Assembly (NCBI RefSeq): GCF_001042715.1 | Contig: NZ_CP009687.1 | Coordinates: 2,967,418 to 3,031,417, forward strand | DNA length: 64,000 nt | From: Clostridium aceticum | GTDB lineage: Bacteria; Bacillota; Clostridia; Peptostreptococcales; Natronincolaceae | Reading direction: 5' to 3' | Shown here: positions 47,163 through 55,452 of the stretch, one piece after another | How positions within the stretch are numbered: the first letter of the stretch is position 1 | Layout of the letters: each line of letters begins with the position of its first letter | Notes under the pieces: model-generated | Told to the model about the DNA's origin: nothing | The model's input: only the letters and a program-made list of their open reading frames with translations | Database searches by the model: none | Position numbers and translations under genes: made by a program

Positions 47163-47963
47163 TTAAAATTGTAATCTCCCTATTTTTTGTAAATCAGGAG
47201 ATTTTTCAAGATCCTTTGGCGTTACACAGGCTGAAGCTGGGTCCAAAGGTAATCCATGTATCGTATTTTCTCCTTGCTTCACTTTGCTCCATGCCTCTAC
47301 AAACTTTTCTTTTGCTTCCATCAGTTCTTTATCTAGTTCTTGTGCTATCTCGTCAGAATCTTTTATTTTCAACACTTCTTTTTTTAAAGTATCTTTCAAG
47401 TCCTCTATCGTTAAAGTTTCAATGCCTAGCTGATATTTTTTCTCTAGATCAGCTTCATCAAAACATCTATATACCAGTTCAGAACACACCATAGGTGTAG
47501 TACCCTTGTCTAACATCTCAAAAATATAGGCTGTTGCATTATCTAAAATACTTCTCATAATTTTTTTACTGGTAACATCTAGTGGAATTTTTCTGGTAAT
47601 TCCTAAAAGAGCAAGCAGAATGAGATGATCAAAGGCATACTTTGTTTTTTCGTCTACATAATGCTGTCCTATACTAATTACTGGTTCATAAGGATAACCC
47701 TCATCGCCTAATTTATGACTATTTTTATTAAATCTGAAGACATCTGTAAAGGTTTCTGAACTTAATAATGCTAGTTCCATTTTTAACATTCCTTTTTTAG
47801 TTGCATGAATAACATAATGAATGTTATCTTCTTTTCCTGCATATAATGCTGCATGACTATAGATACCTCCATCAAAAAGAACAATCAAATCAGATAACCA
47901 TCCCTCTCCCCTACATAAAAGTACGTCTCCATGATGTAAATCATCAAACTTAATATTTTTCAT
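47163..47963 (-). CDS. YiiX/YebB-like permuted papain-fold (NlpC/P60 superfamily) hydrolase
   Basis: 266 residues, no signal peptide. A catalytic His in LCRGEGWLSDLIVLFDGGIYSHAALYAG (~18-45) comes before the catalytic Cys in GTTPMVCSELVYRCFDEA (~157-174), the reversed order of circularly permuted NlpC/P60 proteins. Such enzymes act on amide or thioester bonds of lipids or cell-wall peptides. The C-terminal 90 residues are helical and charged. GGGGGAAAAGCCA precedes the ATG. It starts the pair with the downstream 7TMR kinase (16 bases apart), suggesting co-transcription. Confidence 0.78.
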   Translation of the reverse strand: MKNIKFDDLHHGDVLLCRGEGWLSDLIVLFDGGIYSHAALYAGKEDNIHYVIHATKKGMLKMELALLSSETFTDVFRFNKNSHKLGDEGYPYEPVISIGQHYVDEKTKYAFDHLILLALLGITRKIPLDVTSKKIMRSILDNATAYIFEMLDKGTTPMVCSELVYRCFDEADLEKKYQLGIETLTIEDLKDTLKKEVLKIKDSDEIAQELDKELMEAKEKFVEAWSKVKQGENTIHGLPLDPASACVTPKDLEKSPDLQKIGRLQF

Positions 47964-48152
47964 TGGCTTTTCCCCCTTTATAAACTACTTATCCCCATAA
48001 CATTCCCATTATTTTCATATCTAGAAAAAACTTGCTTTTTCGAATAATATTACAACAATAATATCATTTTCCGAGATAAAAGTACATAATATTCCAATTC
48101 TTAATAATATTACCACTAAGGTAGCATCAATTTTAAAGTCAAAAAAATTAAT
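47964..48152. other. A/T-rich intergenic stretch upstream of the hydrolase
   Basis: No ORF, repeat or recognisable RNA. It probably contains the promoter for the hydrolase-kinase pair. AATAATATTAC repeats suggest only low-complexity sequence. Confidence 0.3.
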
Positions 48153-48181
48153 ACCCATAGGAAAATTTTCTTCCTATGGGT
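48153..48181 (-). terminator. Terminator after the DUF1648 gene
   Basis: The stem ACCCATAGGAA / TTCCTATGGGT is followed on the minus strand by ATTAATTTTTTT. Confidence 0.75.
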
Positions 48182-48280
48182 GTTGTGTTCAATAAAAAAT
48201 AATCTATTTACCATCTTATTTTTTTACTGCTCTTATAGTATATAAAGCTTTTTCAAGAAAAAAGTTTGGAATGATTTATT

Positions 48281-49393
48281 CTATCTATAGATTGTGATAA
48301 TAATAGAATAAAGAAGAACAACCAATGTAATGAAACCTATAGCCATCCCTACTGGATGCCCCATATTTATCGTCCATCCTATGCCAAAACGCTTTTCAAT
48401 CCAGAGGCTAGGGTCCTGCTTATTATAATAAAACATACCCCACTTCCAATATTTATCTTCATCTCTATAAATCAATTTTTTATTTTCTTCTTCATCACTG
48501 TCTATTGTTATTCTGCTGCCACTTTGCCCTGTTTTTAAAGCAACCACTATAACTGCCATTATTGGTAAAGCGATAGAAAGAATATTTACAGCTATATGAG
48601 TAGTCGCTGTAAGATTTAGTACTTGTAGTATCGTTAATTGAAGATATAGGAAGTATCCATTAAGAAGGATAGAAGTAAAAACCATAAATATTCCCCATCT
48701 CCTATTTGCAATGATATTTTGTTTTTCAGAAGTCTTAGGTTTTGCTGGGTTAATCATTAGCTTACTTTTACCGATTACAATGGTAAGATAAAAAAATAGA
48801 GTGAACATACCTAACTGCGTTAAAGGAATACCAAAAACAGTCAAAAAGCTCTTATGCCCATATCCAACAACTTCCCCTTGAAAGTCAAATCTCATAGGTA
48901 TTCTATCCGGCAGGGATCGGTATATTGTCGCAGTAAGTATCCATGTAAAGATGACTATAACAGCTGATATGCAATGATACTTCATAGCAATTTTTCTTTT
49001 ACTAGACCCACTATTGGTGCTCACCATTACCACTTGTTTTTTCCTTACCAACCATCCCTCTGCTTCTTTCAACTTTTTTATCTTAAGATGTGTATAGAGA
49101 TAATTTGCAGTAAATACAGTCATTAAAATAAAAATCCCTGCGTTAATTACCCTAATGCTTTGATAATTGAATCCTATAGCTATGATTATGCCCATGGCTA
49201 CTGTTAAGGAAATGCTATGATTCCGCAAATATTCTCGCTTTAGTTTTTTAAATTGATCACTTTCTGCAAAATCTTCGGGAACAGCTATGCCGAAGAACAA
49301 AGATTTTTTTGTATAACTTGGTATGAATAAGCCAATAAGCAACAGCGGCAGATAAATCGTAAAAAAGTTTAATAGTAAAGTAAATAAAAACAT
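48281..49393 (-). CDS. DUF1648/DUF5808-domain membrane protein
   Basis: 370 residues with about eight hydrophobic helices. The DUF1648 segment IYRSLPDRIPMRFDFQGEVVG (~160-180) is external or cytoplasmic between TM helices. The DUF5808-like segment DEDKYWKWGMFYYNKQDPSL followed by KRFGIGWTINMGHP (~315-350) lies near the C-terminus. Related proteins include SdpI-type immunity/regulatory membrane proteins, but function here is unknown. The gene starts 1 base after the GntR gene, a classic GntR (YhcF)-membrane protein pair, so it is probably repressed by that regulator. Confidence 0.85.
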   Translation of the reverse strand: MFLFTLLLNFFTIYLPLLLIGLFIPSYTKKSLFFGIAVPEDFAESDQFKKLKREYLRNHSISLTVAMGIIIAIGFNYQSIRVINAGIFILMTVFTANYLYTHLKIKKLKEAEGWLVRKKQVVMVSTNSGSSKRKIAMKYHCISAVIVIFTWILTATIYRSLPDRIPMRFDFQGEVVGYGHKSFLTVFGIPLTQLGMFTLFFYLTIVIGKSKLMINPAKPKTSEKQNIIANRRWGIFMVFTSILLNGYFLYLQLTILQVLNLTATTHIAVNILSIALPIMAVIVVALKTGQSGSRITIDSDEEENKKLIYRDEDKYWKWGMFYYNKQDPSLWIEKRFGIGWTINMGHPVGMAIGFITLVVLLYSIIITIYR

Positions 49394-49394
49394 A

Positions 49395-49787
49395 CTATTT
49401 TTCTCCTTTTCTCATAAAGTTATCAAACTTTTTATTAATGATCTCAACAAAGGTTTCTCTAGAAATCCCTCTCAGATAAGCTTCAGCAGCTATCATTTCA
49501 AGGTTTTCCTCTAGACTCTCTAAGTATTCTTCAGTCAATTCTCCCTTAAGCTGTGGCTGTACTATCACACCACTTTTCCGATGGATAATTACCCATCCCT
49601 CCTGTTTTAATTGTGTATATACTTTGTTTACTGTATGAAAGTTTATACCTATATCAGCTGCCAGCTGCCTAACAGAGGGTAAACTCTCTCCACTAGTCAA
49701 CTCTCCTGTAGCAATTCCTTTGATGATTTGATTTTTTATTTGTTGATATATAGGAACTTCGGATTCAAAGTCAATTTTTAATAACAT
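49395..49787 (-). CDS. GntR-family (YhcF/YtrA type) transcriptional regulator
   Basis: 130 residues: an N-terminal winged helix (IYQQIKNQIIKGIATGELTS, SLPSVRQLAADIGINFHTVN, KVYTQLKQEGWVIIHRKSGV) and a short helical tail (~75-130), the YtrA/YhcF subfamily. Such regulators usually control a membrane protein or ABC transporter in the same operon. A perfect inverted repeat covers its promoter, so autoregulation is likely. The ribosome site AAAGGAGTG lies inside the inverted repeat's downstream arm. Confidence 0.9.
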   Translation of the reverse strand: MLLKIDFESEVPIYQQIKNQIIKGIATGELTSGESLPSVRQLAADIGINFHTVNKVYTQLKQEGWVIIHRKSGVIVQPQLKGELTEEYLESLEENLEMIAAEAYLRGISRETFVEIINKKFDNFMRKGEK

Positions 49788-49792
49788 TAGTA

Positions 49793-49846
49793 CACTCCTT
49801 TTTTAACTGTTATATACATAATATAACAGTTAAAAAAGGAGTGCAA
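49793..49846 (-). promoter_or_regulatory. GntR promoter overlapped by a perfect 23-bp inverted repeat (operator)
   Basis: Positions 49793-49815 and 49821-49843 are exact inverted repeats with a 5-base centre; the inner core is TAACTGTTATAT / ATATAACAGTTA. On the minus strand, -35 TTGCAC (49846-49841), a 17-base spacer and -10 TATTAT (49823-49818) form a near-consensus promoter, with the -10 in the centre of the palindrome. The repeat also contains the ribosome site AAAGGAGTG of the gntR gene. Confidence 0.8.
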
Positions 49847-49888
49847 CAGTTTTTTAAAGAGCAGTGACTATATCTCCCTCAAAAAATT

Positions 49889-49931
49889 AGAAACACCTGT
49901 GCCAAGGAAAAATCTTAGTACAGGTGTTTCT
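49889..49931. terminator. Terminator after the MacB-like operon
   Basis: The 12-bp perfect stem AGAAACACCTGT / ACAGGTGTTTCT with a 19-base loop, between the adaptor gene and the gntR promoter. Confidence 0.75.
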
Positions 49932-49959
49932 ATAAGTGATCCAAGAGATATTCTTTTAT

Positions 49960-51207
49960 CTAAAATTCCAATACTTCAATAGCTATCCCCTCTTTTAACT
50001 TTTCATCTGGAGAAATAACCACTTCTTCTCCCTCTTGCAATCCCCTAATCACTTCTACAAGCCTTTGGCTCTCCATCCCCTTTTGAATCTCTCTTAAAAC
50101 CGCTGTGTTGTTTTCATTGACAAAAACATAATATTTTCTATCCATTTGGAATATGGCATTTTCCGGTATCAGCAGGACGTTTTCTTTACTATCAGTAATG
50201 ACTCTTATATCCAAATCGTAACCGGGTCTGAGGTTCTCTATGCTGTCCTCCACCGTGATCTCTATTTTCACCCTTTTTTGTTCAATCCCTAGATCAGATA
50301 TTTTACTAAAGGCTTGAGGATGGATTTTTTTTACACTTCCCTTTATCCCTTCTATGCCTAAGTCTTTATTGAATATCTCCACAGGTGCTCCTATTTCTAT
50401 TTTTCCCATATCTCCTACCAATATATCACTTTCTAAATATAGCTTACCTTTATCCCCTAGCTCTATGATCTGAATTCCTGGCTGAAGATAACTTCCCACA
50501 TCCACTTGCCTCATCATGACAGTTCCCCTCATGGGAGCATAAACAACAAAATCTTTTGCCTGTCTTGTAAGTTCCTGTATTTGAAGGTCAAGCTGCCGCA
50601 ACTGTGCTTCATATTGAGGTGCTATATTAGGAGATATAGGCTCTTTTATGAGCTCTAAATCCAACTTTATTCTCTCAAGGCTGTTTACTTCTGTATCTAA
50701 AAGCAGTACAGCACTTTGATGTTCCTCACTGCTGATGGCACCTGCTTCATAAAGTCTTTTACTGTTATCCAACTTCCTTTGAGCCTCTCCTACATTTCTT
50801 TCCTGTGCTGTCAATAGAAGTTCTAATCTTTCTACCTCTTTTTCATTGATGGGCTTTACAGCCTCATTAAGTTGAGCCATAACTGCGGTTTTTTGTGCTT
50901 CCAACAACTTTTTTTGCTCTGAAAGCTGTTGAGGGTCTATTTTTACTAATACATCTCCTTTTTCTACTTGATCCCCTACCTTTACATGTACTGATATCAC
51001 TCTACCAGCCGTAGGGGCATAAACACTTTCTTGATTTTCCATCGTTAAAGTTGCTAATTCTTCCACATATTCCTTTATTTCTCCTCTTTCTACTAATGCT
51101 ACTGTCACTTCTATTGCTTTATTTCTATTGATCATAAAAAGTCCAAATGCAGCTACCACCACTAAAATACCTATGATTCCTATGATTTTCTTTTTCATTT
51201 TATTCAC
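49960..51207 (-). CDS. HlyD/MacA-like efflux adaptor
   Basis: 415 residues with one N-terminal TM anchor (~6-25). Lipoyl half-motifs are VYAPTAGRVISVHVKVGDQV and VYAPMRGTVMMRQVDVGSYL, with a coiled-coil hairpin between (~90-195). The C-terminal barrel includes IHPQAFSKISDLGIEQKRVK and LRPGYDLDIRVI. Outward-facing partner of the FtsX-type permease and ATPase upstream. Last gene of the TetR-ATPase-permease-adaptor operon, 21 bases after the permease. Confidence 0.9.
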   Translation of the reverse strand: MNKMKKKIIGIIGILVVVAAFGLFMINRNKAIEVTVALVERGEIKEYVEELATLTMENQESVYAPTAGRVISVHVKVGDQVEKGDVLVKIDPQQLSEQKKLLEAQKTAVMAQLNEAVKPINEKEVERLELLLTAQERNVGEAQRKLDNSKRLYEAGAISSEEHQSAVLLLDTEVNSLERIKLDLELIKEPISPNIAPQYEAQLRQLDLQIQELTRQAKDFVVYAPMRGTVMMRQVDVGSYLQPGIQIIELGDKGKLYLESDILVGDMGKIEIGAPVEIFNKDLGIEGIKGSVKKIHPQAFSKISDLGIEQKRVKIEITVEDSIENLRPGYDLDIRVITDSKENVLLIPENAIFQMDRKYYVFVNENNTAVLREIQKGMESQRLVEVIRGLQEGEEVVISPDEKLKEGIAIEVLEF

Positions 51208-51228
51208 ATCCCTTATGCAAGATATAGG

Positions 51229-53586
51229 CTAAGAAATTCTATTTTTTAAAGCCTCCATGAAATTTAAACGATAAATTTTTCGCATCGTAGCTAGCTGTGC
51301 AATGACAACAAAAACAATAGTCGCCATAGCTGTAAAAAAATAACTGCTTGGATTGATAATTAAAGGAATACTAAATAAGTCTGTTGAGAGAGCAGAGACA
51401 ATGCCAGCGCACATACCATAGCCCACAGGTATACCTACAAGGATACCTATAAAGGTCATCAAGGTATTTTCCCTACTGATCATTTTGTAAATTTCTTTTT
51501 TATCAAATCCCATCACTCTTAGGGAAGAAAACTCCATAAGTCTTTCATTAATGCTGATAATGGTTATATTGTAGACGATAGCAAATCCCAAAATTCCTCC
51601 AAATAACATCAGTACCCCCACAGAATAAATGATCATATCCATAAATTCTAGAAAACTGTTTTTCATATCCTCTACTGACTGTACCTGTCGAATATTTTTT
51701 ACATTCTGTAGCTTCAACACTACTTCATCCTTTGAATCTAATAATGCTCCCGTTACCACACCTTTTTCCCCCAACAAGTTGTTGACTGCTTCAATATCCA
51801 TATAGGCATTGGTGCCTAAGTATTGTTCAACAATTCCCTTTACTTCAACAAACTTATCTTCTTGATCAGGCATAAAATTTTTAATGAATATTTCATCTCC
51901 TACGGTAACATCTAAAGCCTCAGCTAACCTCTCTGCTAGAATTATACCATTGCTAGGTAAGACTACTGGATATCCTCCTGGACTTTCAAAATGATAAAAC
52001 CTTGTATCTCTCGGAAGACCCACGATGCTGACAGCCTTTTTTCTCCAGCCATTTCTTAATTCAAAAGGAATCTCTGTTTTAGGTTCTATGTGGTCTATTT
52101 CAATAACTTGAGATAGCTCCCTCAATACATGGCTGCTCATGGGGTGTGCAAAATCGATGTTGTAATCCATTGTTTGAAATTTTCCATATTGCAATGTAAA
52201 GATATTTGTCCATACAGAGGACATAAAAATTGGTACCATGGTGATCGCATAAGTTAAAGCAATCCCCACCACCAAAAAAGCTGCTCTCCTTTTATTTCTT
52301 AATATGTTTCTTATCACCATTTTCCAACTAAAGGAGATATTGTTCCAAATAAATTTTACTTTTTCTAACCAAATTCTGCCCCCTGTTTTAGGAGCTTCCG
52401 GCCGCATTGAATCCGCTGGTAAAATTTTTAAAACACTTCTGGCTCCCATCAATCCAGACACTACACAAAAGCCACTGGTCAAAAGAATACCATAGAAAAA
52501 ATAAATATAATAAACCTCCATTTGAAACATGGGAATGTTCATATACATGATATATAAGTTGGTAAAGGCTTGAGAAAGGGGCAGACTTAGGAGTATTCCA
52601 ATAACAGAACCTACTAAACCCATGAGTAAAGAAAATTTGGTATAGTGTCCCAATATACTAAAGTTGCTATAACCCAAAGCCTTCATTACCCCAATAGACA
52701 TCCTATCATTTTTTACAGTTCTTGAGAGGATAATATTGATGATTACAGCTGCTACAATTAAAAATAATAGCGTAATAGCAGTAGCCATGGTTTCTAACTG
52801 ATCTACCTCCTCCATCATCATACGATGACTTAGCTGATCCTCTCTTTTGATGGTACGCCTCACCCCATAACGATCTAGTTGATCCTCTATTTCATCAACG
52901 ATACTATCTATACGGTGAATATACTGCTGATCTATTTTAATCATTACCTCATTATAGCTTCCTTGATAACCTAAAACTGATTGGGCAAAATCCTCTGTTA
53001 CATAAATCACCCCAAATTTTTCTGCTGCCGGCATTAATGTCTGCTCATTTTCCATCAGGTAAATGTATTCGGGGCTTCCTACAATCCCTACTACATCCAG
53101 TGGATACTCTCTTCCTGCAATATAAGGTACGATTCTATCTTCAAGCATAATTCCTCTAGCATCAGAAAATTGTTGCAGCATCACAGCAGCCTTAGACTCT
53201 CCTTGTAAATCCCTTCCCTCTATGGTATATAAACCGTTAATAGGCTGGGATTCCTGTGGAAGTGAAACAATCCTTACCCTTACTTTTTCTTCTGGATTCT
53301 CCACTCTTAAAGGCACATCACTGCTGATCCTCCCTTGTGCCATCTCTACCCCTTCTATCGTATGGAGCTGATCTATTGCAGATTTTGGTACCCTTACTAC
53401 TTCTATAAAAACATCCCCAAAGTTTGTGATATCATAATAATGATAGATTGTATTATATAAGTTATCTGCCACCATACTAAAGGAAACATAAATCGTTAGT
53501 GCTAAAATGATCATAAGTGCAGTGGAAATAAATTGTCCCTTAGAATTTTTGATTAATCTAAATAGCCTTACATCTAGCTTTTTCAT
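51229..53586 (-). CDS. FtsX/MacB-like ABC permease
   Basis: 785 residues: a tandem FtsX permease. TM1 ~17-40, extracytoplasmic MacB_PCD-like domain ~45-255, three TM helices ~265-380, a second TM ~430-455 with extracytoplasmic region ~460-660, and three final TM helices ~665-780. The SIGVMKALGYSNFSILGHY and EFSSLRVMGFDKKEIYKMIS stretches are the coupling motifs that contact the ATPase. ATG 53586 overlaps the ATPase stop as TGATG. Probable export or mechanotransmission role, substrate unknown. Confidence 0.9.
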   Translation of the reverse strand: MKKLDVRLFRLIKNSKGQFISTALMIILALTIYVSFSMVADNLYNTIYHYYDITNFGDVFIEVVRVPKSAIDQLHTIEGVEMAQGRISSDVPLRVENPEEKVRVRIVSLPQESQPINGLYTIEGRDLQGESKAAVMLQQFSDARGIMLEDRIVPYIAGREYPLDVVGIVGSPEYIYLMENEQTLMPAAEKFGVIYVTEDFAQSVLGYQGSYNEVMIKIDQQYIHRIDSIVDEIEDQLDRYGVRRTIKREDQLSHRMMMEEVDQLETMATAITLLFLIVAAVIINIILSRTVKNDRMSIGVMKALGYSNFSILGHYTKFSLLMGLVGSVIGILLSLPLSQAFTNLYIMYMNIPMFQMEVYYIYFFYGILLTSGFCVVSGLMGARSVLKILPADSMRPEAPKTGGRIWLEKVKFIWNNISFSWKMVIRNILRNKRRAAFLVVGIALTYAITMVPIFMSSVWTNIFTLQYGKFQTMDYNIDFAHPMSSHVLRELSQVIEIDHIEPKTEIPFELRNGWRKKAVSIVGLPRDTRFYHFESPGGYPVVLPSNGIILAERLAEALDVTVGDEIFIKNFMPDQEDKFVEVKGIVEQYLGTNAYMDIEAVNNLLGEKGVVTGALLDSKDEVVLKLQNVKNIRQVQSVEDMKNSFLEFMDMIIYSVGVLMLFGGILGFAIVYNITIISINERLMEFSSLRVMGFDKKEIYKMISRENTLMTFIGILVGIPVGYGMCAGIVSALSTDLFSIPLIINPSSYFFTAMATIVFVVIAQLATMRKIYRLNFMEALKNRIS

Positions 53587-54296
53587 CACCACTCAATCCC
53601 TTCAGGATGGATTGGATTCTCATTTATTTTTGTTTCTATGATTTCTCCACTCCGCATTCTAATAACACGGTCTGCCATTTCTCCAATAGGTACATTATGG
53701 GTAATAATAACGATTGTCTTATTATACTTTTGATTAATCTCTCTCAATAGGGTTAAAATTTTTATTCCTGTTTGGAAGTCAAGGGCACCTGTCGGCTCAT
53801 CACATAGTAATAAAGCAGGATTTTTGGCTACTGCTCTGGCTATAGCCACTCGTTGTTGTTCACCACCACTCATTTGGGCTGGAAAGTGTCCTCTTCGATC
53901 CCCTAAACCTACCGCCTCCAGTACCTCATCGACATTTAGGGCATTTTTACAAATTTCTGTAGCTAATTCTACATTTTCCCTAGCAGTTAAATTCGCCATG
54001 AGATTATAAAATTGAAAAACAAAACCTATTTTTTCTCTACGATAAGCAGTTAACTTTTTATCATTATATTTGGTGATTTCTTCTCCCCCCATAAAAACCT
54101 TACCCTCAGTGGGTACATCCATCCCCCCTAGAATATTTAAGAGGGTACTTTTACCGGAACCACTGGCACCTAATATAACAACAAATTCTCCCTCGTATAG
54201 TTCAAGAGATACTTCTTTTGTAGCCGCCACCGTTACCTCACCCATTTGATAAAGCTTACTTATATTTTCTACCTTCATTAAAACACCATTTTCCAT
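53586..54296 (-). CDS. LolD/MacB-like ABC ATPase
   Basis: 236 residues. Walker [21 protein letters not shown] (~39-58), Q-loop [20 protein letters not shown], signature [20 protein letters not shown], Walker [14 protein letters not shown]-loop IVIITHN. Energises the FtsX permease with which it overlaps by one base. The ATG is 6 bases after GGGGGGAAG, three bases past the TetR stop. Confidence 0.95.
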   Translation of the reverse strand: MENGVLMKVENISKLYQMGEVTVAATKEVSLELYEGEFVVILGASGSGKSTLLNILGGMDVPTEGKVFMGGEEITKYNDKKLTAYRREKIGFVFQFYNLMANLTARENVELATEICKNALNVDEVLEAVGLGDRRGHFPAQMSGGEQQRVAIARAVAKNPALLLCDEPTGALDFQTGIKILTLLREINQKYNKTIVIITHNVPIGEMADRVIRMRSGEIIETKINENPIHPEGIEW

Positions 54297-54298
54297 AA

Positions 54299-54880
54299 TT
54301 ACTTCCCCCCTAAAAGTCCGTACTTTAGAAAGTCATAAAAAGCTGATGTGATTCCTTCTATCTCCTCCTTCGTATTGATTTTATTAAAATATTTTTCTCC
54401 AAAGGTTTCTATCATCATAATCAGCATATCTACTATAAAAGACACATTGACCTCTCTAATCTCCCCCTTTTCTACACCCTCTTGGATAATTCTTTCAAAT
54501 ATGATTCTACTGATTCGGTACTTTTCTGCCAGCAGCTTTTCTGTGACATAAGGAATTGACATTACATCCTTATAGAAGGCCAATGAATAATTCTTAGAGG
54601 CTTCCATATTATATCCCATTAAAAAATCTATCTTCTCTAAGGTTCCTGATATTTTTTTTATCTTTTCTTCTATCAAGACTACACCCTTTTGCATCATGTT
54701 TAGCACCACCTCCACGAAAAGAGCTTCTTTTGAAGAAAAGTGCTTATAAATCGTCATTTTACTGATGCCTGCAGCTTCGGCAATCTCGTCCATAGAAACC
54801 GCTTTATATCCTAGCTTCATAAATAGTTCTTCTGCTTTTTCCATAAGTCTGTTGTATTTGATTTCACTTTGGGTTGTCAT
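54299..54880 (-). CDS. TetR-family regulator of the MacB-like operon
   Basis: 193 residues. The N-terminal helix-turn-helix LFMKLGYKAVSMDEIAEAAG + ISKMTIYKHFSSKEALFVEV (~15-55) is followed by an all-helical ligand/dimer domain (~60-190) of variable sequence. First gene of the operon, immediately ahead of the ATPase, so it most likely represses this unit. I see no clear palindrome in its own upstream region. It is not next to the TetR-type operator at 29381. Confidence 0.9.
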   Translation of the reverse strand: MTTQSEIKYNRLMEKAEELFMKLGYKAVSMDEIAEAAGISKMTIYKHFSSKEALFVEVVLNMMQKGVVLIEEKIKKISGTLEKIDFLMGYNMEASKNYSLAFYKDVMSIPYVTEKLLAEKYRISRIIFERIIQEGVEKGEIREVNVSFIVDMLIMMIETFGEKYFNKINTKEEIEGITSAFYDFLKYGLLGGK

Positions 54881-55011
54881 TTTCTTCCTCCTGTTTTAGT
54901 AAGTAACAATACTTTTGTACTTTTATACGTTTTAAGTATAATTTTATTGTAATCCTTTATCCCATAATTGACAATAAAAATTTGTGTTTTAGAAATTTTT
55001 TAAATTTTCTA

Positions 55012-55040
55012 TTGACAATAAGATAAAATCATATTATTCT
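55012..55040 (+). promoter_or_regulatory. Promoter of the T-box/ilvA transcript
   Basis: -35 TTGACA at 55012-55017, 17-base spacer, -10 TATTCT at 55035-55040. Confidence 0.6.
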
Positions 55041-55061
55041 ATTAATTAATAAATTCTTATA

Positions 55062-55343
55062 ATTGATGAAAACGAAGATAGAGACATATATTTATGTTAA
55101 ACAGTCTTAGAGAGTCGGTGCTTGCTGAAAGCCGATACTGTCCATAGATATAGATCACTCTTGAGTTATATCTTTGAAAACTTCTTGTAAGTTAGTAGAG
55201 GATATCGATTAGCCCCGTTAAAGGCTTAGGTTTGTTGGAACTGAAGAAGAGGTATCTATTTTTATACGTAGATACAATTAAGGTGGTACCGCGGATGATA
55301 TCCGTCCTTAAAAGAAATTTCTTTTAAGGACGGATTTTTTGAT
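55062..55343 (+). ncRNA. T-box riboswitch, isoleucine specifier, upstream of ilvA
   Basis: A T-box leader: Stem I with AGAGAGTCGG (55109-) and GCTGAAAGCCGATACTG, then ATAGATCACTCTTGAG, in which AUC (55154-55156) is in the specifier position before ACTC, indicating tRNA-Ile. The T-box sequence AAGGTGGTACCGCG is at 55280-55293. It is followed by a perfect 18-bp terminator stem (55300-55335, centre AAATTT) and TTTTTT. Uncharged tRNA-Ile should stabilise the antiterminator and allow ilvA transcription. Confidence 0.93.
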
Positions 55344-55347
55344 TTTT

Positions 55348-55378
55348 CCATAAATTATGGTTTAAGTTAACGCTAATG
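55348..55378 (+). mobile_element. MITE family A, solitary right end
   Basis: ATAAATTATGGTTTAAGTTA continues into ACGCTAATG, matching the outermost ~28 bases of the family; the core and left end are absent. Sits between the T-box terminator and the ilvA ribosome site. Confidence 0.75.
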
Positions 55379-55452
55379 ATTACGTTAATGACCGTGAATT
55401 GCTATATATTTATACTATTTAAATAGATAAGACCCAAAGGAGGATATTACCC

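Noticed and set aside
54299-54880. TetR at 54299 as regulator of the RND operator at 29381
   Set aside because: The two loci are 25 kb apart, and no matching palindrome is seen upstream of the TetR operon, so the link has no sequence support.
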